Positions 17,884-25,688 of a stretch of DNA of 64,000 nucleotides are shown here, in pieces. Each line of letters begins with the position of its first letter. Positions within the stretch are counted from its first letter, which is position 1. This DNA is from Rummeliibacillus sp963792445. GTDB taxonomy: Bacteria; Bacillota; Bacilli; Bacillales_A; Planococcaceae. Where the stretch lies: assembly GCA_963792445.1 (NCBI GenBank), contig CAWBWO010000019.1, positions 6,942-70,941 on the forward strand. The letters run 5' to 3'. The position numbers and the translations under genes were made by a program. The notes under the pieces were generated by a model that was not told where the DNA came from, made no database searches, and was given only the letters and a program-made list of their open reading frames with translations.

Positions 17884-18654
17884 ATGAATGGTTCACTAAT
17901 ATCGATACAAGACATTTCAAAGGAATATAACAATCATCAAAATGTCTTTCAACATCTATCTTTAGAAATTAAAAAAGGCGAAATTGTTGCAATTTTGGGG
18001 AAAAGCGGATGCGGTAAAAGTACTTTATTAAATATTATGGGGGGCTTCGAATCTGTAACATCCGGGGAAGTCTTTTTAAATAGTGAAAAATTGGAGCGGC
18101 CTACTAGGAAATGCATGATGCTTATGCAGAATTATGGATTGCTTCCTTGGAAATCTGTCTTAAAGAATGTGTTATTCGCATTTGAAGGCAGTACAGTTTC
18201 AAAAACTGAAAGGTTAGAGCAGGCTAAACACTATTTAGAAATGGTTGATCTATCTGACCGTTTAAATGCTTTGCCTTCAGAATTATCAGGAGGTATGAAG
18301 CAACGTGTTGCAATTGCAAGAGCCTTAGTAATGAAGCCGGAAGTGATTCTAATGGACGAACCTTTTGCTGCACTTGATACATTTACAAGGTATTACTTAC
18401 AAGATGAACTGTTAAAGATTCAAAAAGAAGAAGGAACAACGATCGTTCTCGTCACCCATGATATTGATGAGGCCATTTATTTGGCTGACCGGATTGTGAT
18501 CATGGCACCTAATCCTGGACGTATTCAAAAAGAAGTGAAAATTAAAAGTTCAAAACCAAGGGATCGAGCTAATTCAGACTTTCAATATTTTCGTGAAAAA
18601 ATTTTCCGTGAATTCCATTTTACGCATGATAGTCCAATAGAATTTAATATTTAA
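17884..18654 (+). CDS. ABC transporter ATP-binding protein (nitrate/sulfonate/taurine type)
   Basis: 256 residues. Walker A GKSGCGKST, Q-loop MQNYGLLPW, signature LSGGMKQRVAIARAL, Walker B VILMDEP and the H-loop THDIDEA are all intact. The Q-loop and length are those of SsuB/TauB/NrtD ATPases. First gene of a three-gene importer, 12 bases ahead of the lipoprotein gene. The ribosome site (GGGTGG) is moderate. Nearby genes suggest organosulfur uptake; nitrate, pyrimidine precursors or aromatic acids cannot be excluded. Confidence 0.85.
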   Translation: MNGSLISIQDISKEYNNHQNVFQHLSLEIKKGEIVAILGKSGCGKSTLLNIMGGFESVTSGEVFLNSEKLERPTRKCMMLMQNYGLLPWKSVLKNVLFAFEGSTVSKTERLEQAKHYLEMVDLSDRLNALPSELSGGMKQRVAIARALVMKPEVILMDEPFAALDTFTRYYLQDELLKIQKEEGTTIVLVTHDIDEAIYLADRIVIMAPNPGRIQKEVKIKSSKPRDRANSDFQYFREKIFREFHFTHDSPIEFNI

Positions 18655-18666
18655 GGAGATGATTCA

Positions 18667-19599
18667 ATGAGGAGATTTGTCACCATGTTGATTTTAATCC
18701 CTGTACTCTTCATATCTGGCTGTTCTAGTCAGCATACTCAGGGTCAACAGCAAACACCTACCATTAAAATTGGCTATTTACCAATTACTCATGCGGCTCC
18801 TCTCTATCTTCAACAAGCATCGGAGCAGGAAGGATATAAACTTGAACTCGTTAAATTTAGTTCATGGACCGATTTAATGGATGCACTTGATACAGGTAGA
18901 ATTGACGGGGCATCTGTCTTAATTCAATTTGCTATGAAAGCTAAGGCACTTGGCATTGACCTAAAAGCAGTTGCATTAGGACATCGAGATGGTAATGTCA
19001 TTATCACAGCACCGACAATTGAAAAGGTAGAAGATTTGAAAGGAAAAAGTTTTGCCATTCCCAATAAATATTCCACTCACAATGTATTGCTTTATCAAAT
19101 GCTAAAAAATGCTGGAATATCTTACGACGATGTCAATGTTGTGGAATTACCGCCGGCGGAAATGCCTGCAGCACTTTCTGAAGGACGGATTGCGGGATAT
19201 GTCGTTGCAGAACCATTTGGAGCAATTTCTGTTACGTTACATACAGGAAAAGTCTTATTTAAATCCGAAGAAATATGGCCTGATTCCATCGATTGTGGTC
19301 TTGTATTACGAAATGATTTTATTAAAAAACATCATTCCGTAACGCAGCATTTTGTTGCTGACTATGCAAATGCAGGACAGCTTGCTAATACAAAAGACGA
19401 ATTTGCCAAAAATGTAATCAGCGGCTATTTGCCAGTAAAAAAACCTGTGTTGGATCTATCCTTACAATGGATTTCGTATGACCATTTAGTGATTACAAAA
19501 GAGTCATATAAAATACTAAGAGATTCGTTGATTGAAATGAATCTACTTGACAATCCACCCTCTTATGAGGAATTCGTGGATTCATCGTTTATGAAATGA
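18667..19599 (+). CDS. ABC transporter substrate-binding lipoprotein (SsuA/NrtA/TauA-like)
   Basis: 310 residues. Signal peptide 1-18 ends in the lipobox ISGC, so Cys19 is the lipidated residue. The mature part starts IKIGYLPITHAAPLYLQQA and has WTDLMDALDTGRIDGASV and EMPAALSEGRIAGYVVAEPF, the two-lobe fold of the NMT1/SsuA/NrtA family. It captures the substrate outside the membrane for the ATPase and permease encoded around it. Substrate is not readable from the sequence. Confidence 0.83.
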   Translation: MRRFVTMLILIPVLFISGCSSQHTQGQQQTPTIKIGYLPITHAAPLYLQQASEQEGYKLELVKFSSWTDLMDALDTGRIDGASVLIQFAMKAKALGIDLKAVALGHRDGNVIITAPTIEKVEDLKGKSFAIPNKYSTHNVLLYQMLKNAGISYDDVNVVELPPAEMPAALSEGRIAGYVVAEPFGAISVTLHTGKVLFKSEEIWPDSIDCGLVLRNDFIKKHHSVTQHFVADYANAGQLANTKDEFAKNVISGYLPVKKPVLDLSLQWISYDHLVITKESYKILRDSLIEMNLLDNPPSYEEFVDSSFMK

Positions 19600-19608
19600 G
19601 GTGTTTAA

Positions 19609-20376
19609 ATGATTAGAAATATTAAAATAGGGCCAATTGTTACTGCGTTCATACTGTTAATCGTTGTTTGGCAATCGATTATTTGGCTTGGAAATTATCC
19701 TGAAGCCCTTCTCCCATCACCCTTAACGGTCGGCAAATCAATTGCTTCTATGGTTATGGATGGAACACTTTTTACACATATCGGAATAAGCCTATATCGG
19801 TTTGCAGTGGGGTATTTTAGTGCAGCCATTGTTGCAGTACTCCTTGGGTTATTTTTGGGTAATTATAAGACATTTTGGACCATCATTGATCCAATTGTCC
19901 AATTACTTCGACCAGTCTCTCCAATTGCTTGGTCACCTTTTATCGTGTTGTGGTTTGGTATTGGGAATATGCCAGCAATTGTGATTATTTTTATCGCAGC
20001 ATTTTTCCCTGTTCTATTATCAACTGTATCTGCAGTGCGTAAAGTAGATGCGGTTTATCTAAGGGTTGCAGCAAATTTAGAATTATCAACACCCGTTTTG
20101 TTGTGGAAAGTCATTTTGCCAGCTGCATTTCCAGCAATCGTCAATGGCTTACATATGGCTTTAGGTACAGCATGGATTTTCTTAGTATCAGGAGAAATGG
20201 TAGGTGCACAATCTGGATTAGGCTATCTTATTGTAGATGCTAGAAATTCATTAAGCTTAAATATTGTACTTGCATCGATTTTTGTCATAGGTTTTATTGG
20301 GCTAATACTTGATAAATGTATCCATGCATTTGAATGGTGGGTACTGAAAATGTGGGGAGGAACCTCTACTAAATAA
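19609..20376 (+). CDS. ABC transporter permease (SsuC/TauC/NrtB-like)
   Basis: 255 residues, about six membrane helices. The inner-membrane EAA loop reads RVAANLELSTPVLLWKVILPAAFPAIVNG. SPIAWSPFIVLWFGIGNMPAI is the typical SsuC/TauC segment before it. The start ATG follows GAGGTG and lies nine bases after the lipoprotein stop. It ends at a bidirectional terminator shared with the HxlR gene. Confidence 0.87.
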   Translation: MIRNIKIGPIVTAFILLIVVWQSIIWLGNYPEALLPSPLTVGKSIASMVMDGTLFTHIGISLYRFAVGYFSAAIVAVLLGLFLGNYKTFWTIIDPIVQLLRPVSPIAWSPFIVLWFGIGNMPAIVIIFIAAFFPVLLSTVSAVRKVDAVYLRVAANLELSTPVLLWKVILPAAFPAIVNGLHMALGTAWIFLVSGEMVGAQSGLGYLIVDARNSLSLNIVLASIFVIGFIGLILDKCIHAFEWWVLKMWGGTSTK

Positions 20377-20377
20377 T

Positions 20378-20407
20378 AAAAGGGCCGATTAGATGAGGCC
20401 CTTTTTC
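20378..20407. terminator. Bidirectional terminator (importer / HxlR)
   Basis: AAAAGGGCC ... GGCCCTTTTT hairpin between convergent genes, with A and T runs on either side. Confidence 0.85.
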
Positions 20408-20409
20408 TA

Positions 20410-20838
20410 TCAATTTTCAATTTCGTGTACAACAATACGATTGGTTCGTTTGCCTGTTTTTATAGAGAAATAGCCAATTTCCACACGATCATTTGACTCT
20501 TCGTCGACAATTTCCTTATAACAATGTTCAAGATTATTCGTTCCCCAAATAATGATGGCATTAAATACGCTTTCTAATTCCTGTCCTTTTTTGGTTAATG
20601 AATAAGAATAGCGTGGGGGATGTGCTGAATATAGTTCTGATTGAACGAGTCCTTCATCTTCAAGATTTTTTAGTCTTAAAGATAATAAATTGGCAGATAA
20701 CCCAGGAAGTTTATCTTTTATAACATTAAAATTTGTTTCGCCAATTAGCAGTTCATGCAAAATAAGTAATGTCCATCGATCACCAAGTATATTTAAGCTT
20801 TGCGCTATATTACACGGTAAGTCATATCGTGATTTCAT
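20410..20838 (-). CDS. HxlR-family winged-helix transcriptional regulator
   Basis: 142 residues from ATG 20838, which has AGGAGTGAT eight bases upstream; a longer frame to 20892 lacks a ribosome site. The family hallmarks are CNIAQSLNILGDRWTLLILHEL, GLSANLLSLRLKNLEDEGLV (recognition helix) and RYSYSLTKKGQELESV. HxlR proteins are dimeric regulators that often sense electrophiles or metabolites, through the N-terminal Cys in some members (here Cys10). It is convergent with the ABC importer and divergent from the DUF4242 gene. Its promoter region contains the motif shared with the importer promoter, so it is the obvious candidate regulator of both. Confidence 0.87.
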   Translation of the reverse strand: MKSRYDLPCNIAQSLNILGDRWTLLILHELLIGETNFNVIKDKLPGLSANLLSLRLKNLEDEGLVQSELYSAHPPRYSYSLTKKGQELESVFNAIIIWGTNNLEHCYKEIVDEESNDRVEIGYFSIKTGKRTNRIVVHEIEN

Positions 20839-20906
20839 ATGTATCACTCCTATTCTTGCAATAGTGTAGCATAGTTTAGAATTTTTTCGCAATTCAGTTG
20901 ATTTAT

Positions 20907-20930
20907 TTAACTAAGTATAATAAAATAACT
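20907..20930 (+). promoter_or_regulatory. Shared promoter/operator motif, copy 2
   Basis: Contains ACTAAGTATAATAAAATAAC, one base different from the copy at 17821. It lies in the HxlR-DUF4242 divergent interval, 39 bases before the DUF4242 start, with TATAAT placed as -10 for rightward transcription. Confidence 0.55.
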
Positions 20931-20968
20931 TACGTAATCATAAAACTTACTAATCGGAGGGTTTTACT

Positions 20969-21484
20969 ATGACTTTATATTTAATCGAATCAACTCTTTC
21001 AGAAATCTCAAACAAAGAACAATTTCAACAATTAGTTGATCGTGTTCATTCAACAGATGAAACAACTGTTCTTGAAGTACAAGTGGCAAAAGATTTTAGC
21101 CGCGCATACTTCATTTTGGAAACTGATACTGAAGAAGCTGCTAAAGCAGTTCTTGAAAGCCAAAACATTCAAGTTGACTTAGTAAAAGAAGTTCGCCTTG
21201 TTGGAAAACAATTAGATGAATTAAAAGCAAATAAAGAAGCTGTTAACTACCTTGTTGAATGGGAAATTCCAGCAGAAATCACAATGGATCAATATTTGGC
21301 ACGTAAAAAGAAAAATTCTGTACATTATGAAGAAGTACCAGAAGTTAAATTTTCAAGAACATATGTATGTGAAGATATGACAAAATGCTTATGCTTCTAT
21401 GAAGCACCAGATGAAGATGCTGTAAAACGCGCACGTGAAGCAGTTCAAACACCAATTACATCACTAACTGAATTAGCAGACTAA
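20969..21484 (+). CDS. DUF4242 protein (two tandem ferredoxin-like domains)
   Basis: 171 residues. Residues ~1-80 and ~90-168 both show the DUF4242-like alpha/beta pattern. The second has VNYLVEWEIPAEITMDQYLA, VKFSRTYVCEDMTKCLCFYE and APDEDAVKRARE. DUF4242 is the family of the Streptomyces nickel-binding protein SCO4226; a metal-binding or sensor role is possible but not shown. Strong RBS CGGAGGG. It is followed after 16 bases by an acyl-CoA-dehydrogenase-fold gene, with which it is clearly co-transcribed. Confidence 0.75.
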   Translation: MTLYLIESTLSEISNKEQFQQLVDRVHSTDETTVLEVQVAKDFSRAYFILETDTEEAAKAVLESQNIQVDLVKEVRLVGKQLDELKANKEAVNYLVEWEIPAEITMDQYLARKKKNSVHYEEVPEVKFSRTYVCEDMTKCLCFYEAPDEDAVKRAREAVQTPITSLTELAD

Positions 21485-21500
21485 TAGGGGGAAGGTCTAA

Positions 21501-22574
21501 ATGGCAATCAATCATGAAGAATTGCAGTCAATCATCGAAATAAAGTTAAAGCCATTTGTAAAAAAAATCGACGAGCAAGCATACTATGCGAGGGATTATT
21601 TGGTTGCACTAGGTAAAGCTAACTTTTTTGATTCAAGGGAGCGTACACAACAGGAATTATTACGAGATGAATCCGAACTTGTATTCGAAACAGCTAAAGT
21701 ATGCATGACAACTGCATTTTGTTTATGGTGCCATTTGGCCGCTCTTACCTATATTCGCCACACTGAAAATAAGGCATTGAAAAATGAGTTATTGCCTTCT
21801 TTAGAAAACGGTCAACTGCTTGGTGCCACTGGTCTTTCTAATCCGATGAAATATTATGCAGAACTTGAAAAACTATATCTTACTGCTAACAAGACGGATG
21901 ACGGTTACATTATTAACGGAATTCTTCCATCTGTTTCGAATCTTGCTGACAATCATTGGTTTGGAATCGTTGCTAAAAATGATGAAGGACAAGAAATTAT
22001 GGCAATTGTCAATACTAATACTGATGGGTTAACACTAAAGGAAAAGGTTGATTATCTTGGTGTGAACGGCAGTGCTACTTATTCATGCAGATTTAATCAA
22101 GTGAAAATTAGTAACCAGTATGTAATTGCCCATAATGCAGAGCCATTCATTGATTTAATCAGACCCACTTTTGTTTTATATCAAATCCCTTTAGGTTTAG
22201 GTGTTATAGACTCCGCAATCGAGGGAATTCGTAAAATTCACGCGAAGCAAAACGGTTGTAATGATTTTCTACCTGTACAGGCAAATGGTTTAGAAGAATA
22301 TTCCAGAAAAATTCGACTTGCAGTAGATCATGTTATTGATTCTCCTGATTTAAATGGCAAAGAGATCTGTAAAATCCGCCTAGATACTGCGTACGCAACA
22401 CTTGAAGCAGTTCAGGCAAATATGTTGCATAATGGCTCTGCTGGATATGTGAACGGAAGTACACCTTCCCGGAAACTTCGGGAAGCCTACTTCTTTGCGA
22501 GTCTGACACCAACAGTCCGTCAATTAGAAAAAATGAAACATAGCTTTGAAAGTTCAACAAGTAATGCCATATAA
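21501..22574 (+). CDS. Acyl-CoA dehydrogenase-fold flavoprotein (possible DszC/SfnB-like monooxygenase)
   Basis: 357 residues of the acyl-CoA dehydrogenase superfamily, but divergent. It has the helical N-domain, the TGLSNPMKYYAELEKLYLTA region, the beta domain (IINGILPSVSNLADNHWFGI) and the helical C-domain. It lacks the YEGT/GGTSE catalytic segment. In this fold such proteins are often FMNH2-dependent monooxygenases (DszC, SfnB, SfnC type) that release sulfur from organosulfur compounds. Coupling to a sulfonate-type importer motif supports that reading, but it remains inference. RBS AGGGGGAAGG. Confidence 0.7.
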   Translation: MAINHEELQSIIEIKLKPFVKKIDEQAYYARDYLVALGKANFFDSRERTQQELLRDESELVFETAKVCMTTAFCLWCHLAALTYIRHTENKALKNELLPSLENGQLLGATGLSNPMKYYAELEKLYLTANKTDDGYIINGILPSVSNLADNHWFGIVAKNDEGQEIMAIVNTNTDGLTLKEKVDYLGVNGSATYSCRFNQVKISNQYVIAHNAEPFIDLIRPTFVLYQIPLGLGVIDSAIEGIRKIHAKQNGCNDFLPVQANGLEEYSRKIRLAVDHVIDSPDLNGKEICKIRLDTAYATLEAVQANMLHNGSAGYVNGSTPSRKLREAYFFASLTPTVRQLEKMKHSFESSTSNAI

Positions 22575-22586
22575 AATGTTTAAACT

Positions 22587-22627
22587 AAAAATGACGAAAC
22601 GAGGTAATAATGTTTCGTCATTTTCGT
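22587..22627 (+). terminator. Terminator after the flavoprotein gene
   Basis: AAAATGACGAAAC and GTTTCGTCATTTT arms with a loop of about 11 bases, then TCGTTTT. Confidence 0.85.
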
Positions 22628-22631
22628 TTTA

Positions 22632-22643
22632 GAACAAATGTTC
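22632..22643. promoter_or_regulatory. GAAC-N4-GTTC palindrome, copy 3
   Basis: GAACAAATGTTC lies just after a terminator in a region between convergent genes, without a clear promoter around it. It is the same palindrome as at 10593, 10721 and 23550. Confidence 0.4.
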
Positions 22644-22852
22644 TTGGTAGAGAAAAATAGCATATTTATTAATTTTCCATTTGTATTGCAATAGAAGAGC
22701 ATAAATTTAATATTAATAATATTTTTCTTAATATCAAAATACAAATTCTTGTATGATGAATTGGCTTCATATGTAAGATGTTAATAGTTTGCATTGCAGT
22801 AAAGAAAAAAGGATAGGGAACACCTATCCTTTAAAATCAGTATATTAATTTA

Positions 22853-23251
22853 CTAGAAGATCATAGCGTCTAGTGAGATAGAACCAGCGCCAATGAAAAA
22901 CATTCCTAGGGCAATAGCAATTAAAACTAAATTGTATTCAATTCCGCCTCGTTCTGCGAAAAGTCCCTTTTTACCAGTTACAGTCACCATTGCAACGATC
23001 ATTGGAACGATGATTAAAAGAGCAGCGAGAGGAGTTAAGAATCCCAATACTAATAGAATACCTCCAACTAATTCTCCTAGACCTGCTACAAGTGCCATAA
23101 ATTTACCTGGTTTAATACCAATTTGTTCAAAAAATGCACCTGTACCGGCAATTCCACCACCACCAAACCATCCAAATACTTTTTGTGAGCCATGGATTGC
23201 ATAATATAAACCTACAATTACTCTTATGATTAAAAGGCCAATTGCTGCCAT
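22853..23251 (-). CDS. DoxX-family membrane protein
   Basis: 132 residues from ATG 23251, preceded by GGAGGG at the right distance. Four membrane helices with the DoxX pattern: HGSQKVFGWFGGGGIAGTGA, KFMALVAGLGELVGGILLVLG (helix 2), LAALLIIVPMIVAMVTV (helix 3) and a last helix FFIGAGSISLDA. DoxX/YfiD-like proteins are often linked to redox stress. Upstream, an inverted repeat GTTTCA/TGAAAC (23286-23310) is a possible operator. Confidence 0.83.
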   Translation of the reverse strand: MAAIGLLIIRVIVGLYYAIHGSQKVFGWFGGGGIAGTGAFFEQIGIKPGKFMALVAGLGELVGGILLVLGFLTPLAALLIIVPMIVAMVTVTGKKGLFAERGGIEYNLVLIAIALGMFFIGAGSISLDAMIF

Positions 23252-23539
23252 TAAAATTCCCTCCAAATTTATATCGAATTGATTTGTTTCAAATTTAAGT
23301 ATTATGAAACTGAGATAATTATATAGCGACAATACGTATGTTACCATCGGGCATAAGTCTGAAGTGAGAATGATCAGCTGAGTTTTTCTTTAAGCTTATT
23401 AAAAACACAACCTAAAGTTACATAAAAAGAATGAACATTGTGCTGCACTGAAATGCTTATTAATTGAGATAAGCTACTAATTTAATTATTTAGGATATTC
23501 AAATATTAACTAAAGAATACAAAAGATAAGACAAATCAA
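23252..23539. other. Intergenic region between DoxX and the endonuclease operon
   Basis: AT-rich. It holds the GTTTCA-N13-TGAAAC inverted repeat at 23286-23310 in the DoxX upstream region and nothing else that I recognise before the SOS-like promoter at 23540. Confidence 0.4.
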
Positions 23540-23568
23540 TTGAAAAGAGGAACATTTGTTCTTATAAT
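23540..23568 (+). promoter_or_regulatory. SigA promoter with LexA-type palindrome in the spacer
   Basis: TTGAAA (23540-23545), a 17-base spacer, then TATAAT (23563-23568). The palindrome GAACATTTGTTC occupies 23550-23561, inside the spacer. This is the classic geometry of a LexA-repressed promoter. The endonuclease start codon is 47 bases downstream of the -10. Confidence 0.7.
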
Positions 23569-23614
23569 TAAATTAGTAAATAAATAAGTTCATTAAGCTT
23601 AGAAAGGGGAAGTT

Positions 23615-24406
23615 ATGCCTAGAAAACGTGGAATTACAGATGAAGATATTATTCGAATTTATAAATCTGGAATAACTGACAAAGAAATGACCGAAGTTAC
23701 AGGACTATCAAATCGTGCTATTCGAAATGTAATTAATAAACATGGAATTAAACTGAACGGACTTCCTAGAAAACATAAAGTAAATGAAAACTTTTTCAAG
23801 AATTGGTCTCATGAAATGGCCTGGGTATTAGGGATGTTTATTACGGATGGATGTGTTCATAATAGAACTCAAACAATCTCATTTTCTCAAAAAAATGAAA
23901 TAATATTAAAATTAATTGCTTCGTATATGAATGCAGATTATGTTTTAGCTCCTACTGGAAAAACAAGAACAACGCCGACTTTATTAATAAATTCCAAAAT
24001 ACTTAAGTCTGATCTCGAAAAATTAGGCATTTATGCAAATAAATCATTAATAGCGCCATTTCCAAATGTGCCAGAGGAATTTTTAGCATCATTTGTTCGA
24101 GGGGTGATTGAAGGAGACGGATGGGTTCAAAAAAAGGGTTATGTGATGAATATAACAACTGCCAGTGTAAACTTCGCAAATGGATTACTTGAAGTATTTC
24201 AAAAATGGAATTTAAGATCTGAAATAACAATTGAAATAAGCCAAGCAAACCATCAGATATATAGAGTATGGGTAAAAGGAAAAGAAACATTACCACGCCT
24301 GGCTGAAATTATATATAATAATTCAAGTGAAGACTACATTTCAAATAAAAAACAATTAATGTTAATACATTCAAATAAAAATAGTTTAAACAAAGGAGAT
24401 TATTAA
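23615..24406 (+). CDS. Free-standing LAGLIDADG homing endonuclease-like protein
   Basis: 263 residues. The N-terminal ~45 residues form a helix-turn-helix-like head (DEDIIRIYKSGITDKEMTEV). Then come two LAGLIDADG motifs, AWVLGMFITDG (~69-79) and ASFVRGVIEGDG (~158-169), each ending in the acidic residue that binds the catalytic metal. Spacing and length fit a monomeric two-motif enzyme. It is not inside an intron or intein; its flanks are intergenic. Start ATG after AAAGGGGAAG. It has a LexA-type promoter and is coupled to the next gene. Whether it is an active nuclease, a maturase-like protein or a repurposed DNA-binding regulator is open. Confidence 0.8.
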   Translation: MPRKRGITDEDIIRIYKSGITDKEMTEVTGLSNRAIRNVINKHGIKLNGLPRKHKVNENFFKNWSHEMAWVLGMFITDGCVHNRTQTISFSQKNEIILKLIASYMNADYVLAPTGKTRTTPTLLINSKILKSDLEKLGIYANKSLIAPFPNVPEEFLASFVRGVIEGDGWVQKKGYVMNITTASVNFANGLLEVFQKWNLRSEITIEISQANHQIYRVWVKGKETLPRLAEIIYNNSSEDYISNKKQLMLIHSNKNSLNKGDY

Positions 24407-24407
24407 A

Positions 24408-24779
24408 ATGTGGAAAAATATAAATGGACGATTAGTACAATCAACAGATACTTCCAGAATTAAATTCAGAACAAATATCAGTAAATCGCTATTAACTAAA
24501 TTAGAAGAGATAGCTAAAGATAATAACACACATGTTAATTATTTATTGGAGTCAGGTTTAGAAAATTTATTAATTCATGATGCAATTGAATTTGATAAAA
24601 AGACTCGTCCTAAAGATCGTGTTCAATATAAAACAACTTATAATAAAGAATTATTAGATGCGGTGAAAAAATTTGCAAAGGACCATCACGTTTTTATTAA
24701 CGATGTGATAGAGTATAGCGTGAAATTTATTAATTTAGATAATGTAAAAGAAAGCAACTATCGTTTTAGAATAGAATAG
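24408..24779 (+). CDS. Duplicated ribbon-helix-helix-like protein
   Basis: 123 residues made of two similar halves. The first reads IKFRTNISKSLLTKLEEIAK then NTHVNYLLESGLENLL. The second reads VQYKTTYNKELLDAVKKFAK then HVFINDVIEYSVKFI. Each looks like a beta strand plus two helices, as in ribbon-helix-helix DNA-binding proteins; a tandem pair would act as a ready-made dimer. The start is one base after the endonuclease stop and its RBS (AAAGGAG) is inside that gene, so they are co-translated. Function is unknown; autoregulation or assistance of the endonuclease is a guess. Confidence 0.7.
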   Translation: MWKNINGRLVQSTDTSRIKFRTNISKSLLTKLEEIAKDNNTHVNYLLESGLENLLIHDAIEFDKKTRPKDRVQYKTTYNKELLDAVKKFAKDHHVFINDVIEYSVKFINLDNVKESNYRFRIE

Positions 24780-24892
24780 CGTTCTTTCTTATTTATAAAC
24801 TACGCCCCCGTCATAATATATATTCTTGGAAGTTACATTTCATTTCACAAGTATACTTGAAATAGTGAGATATTTGAGATTTTTAGACAATA

Positions 24893-24924
24893 AAAAAACT
24901 TCAGCATCCATTACTGAAGTTTAT
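24893..24924 (-). terminator. Terminator of the small membrane protein gene
   Basis: AAACTTCAG ... CTGAAGTTT stem, with a T run on the - strand just after the stop at 24929. Confidence 0.75.
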
Positions 24925-24928
24925 CCGA

Positions 24929-25270
24929 CTATGATTCATTTTTAGAATTCCGATTCATTTTAAAATCTCTATTTTTGATCACTTGAATCCATTGCTGAAT
25001 TTGTTCTTTTGTTATAATCCATAATTCTTTCACAGTTGTTTTGACGCTATTCATGTCAGTTAAATTATCTAACGATTTTGCTAATTTAATCTGTGCTATT
25101 TGTTTGCGGTTCAGCCTTGTATTAATAACTGTTTCAATGTTTTGATTTGCTAATTCTAGGGTTCGAATGGCGGTCTCTAATTTTCTTTCAGAAACCTTCA
25201 AATTTAGTTCAATTATTGCAATTGGTATTAATGAACCAACGATAATAAGTACAATAAATATATAAATCAA
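24929..25270 (-). CDS. Single-TM membrane protein with coiled-coil-like tail
   Basis: 113 residues from TTG 25270. A TTG at 25291 is also in frame, but GGAGGTG lies between the two, seven bases from the later one, which decides the start. Residues 1-20 are a membrane helix (IYIFIVLIIVGSLIPIAIIE). The rest is a charged helical stretch (LNLKVSERKLETAIRTLELA). No family recognised. Monocistronic. Confidence 0.6.
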   Translation of the reverse strand: MIYIFIVLIIVGSLIPIAIIELNLKVSERKLETAIRTLELANQNIETVINTRLNRKQIAQIKLAKSLDNLTDMNSVKTTVKELWIITKEQIQQWIQVIKNRDFKMNRNSKNES

Positions 25271-25559
25271 TATTTCACCTCCAGTCCACAATATCTATTA
25301 CCACTTTTCCCCTATTTATATGCTTTCATAACGAAATAATTACTTTATTTTGAAGTTTGTATTACAATTTCAAGACGTTCAGGACTTTTCTAATACCTAA
25401 ATGCATTTAATCAAAAAAGAGAGTCTATCCGAAGATATACTCTCTAAAATTGGTTATTTGTCCTATTTTTTGTATCGGTGAATTTACCTTTATAAAAATC
25501 CAAAGACTCAATGATCCGCTTCTTGCTAAATCAATATAGCCGCTATTCCCCTGCTGCTC
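25271..25559. other. Intergenic region with a - strand terminator
   Basis: 25413-25447 is a hairpin (AGAGAGT ... ACTCTCT) with a T run on the - strand. It would terminate the response-regulator transcript. The remainder is featureless. Confidence 0.5.
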
Positions 25560-25665
25560 CAAACACTTATTAAACTGGAAAATTTCTTTGAAATATAAGT
25601 TACTTTTAGTTTTTGCGTTTCTAATTCAAACATTGCTCGCCATTCTGGAATATGAGATACTACCA
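25560..25665 (-). pseudogene. Possible GrpB/UPF0157 family remnant
   Basis: The - strand from ATG 25665 reads MVVSHIPEWRAMFELETQKL and then decays. PEWxxxFExExxxL is the N-terminal signature of GrpB-like nucleotidyltransferase-fold proteins. Nothing of the remaining domain is intact. Low certainty because only ~20 residues match. Confidence 0.35.
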
Positions 25666-25688
25666 TCTTTTGACGTATATGTCTGACC

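Noticed and set aside
22632..22643. LexA box controlling a nearby gene
   Set aside because: Lies between convergent gene ends with no promoter hexamers; listed only as a palindrome copy.
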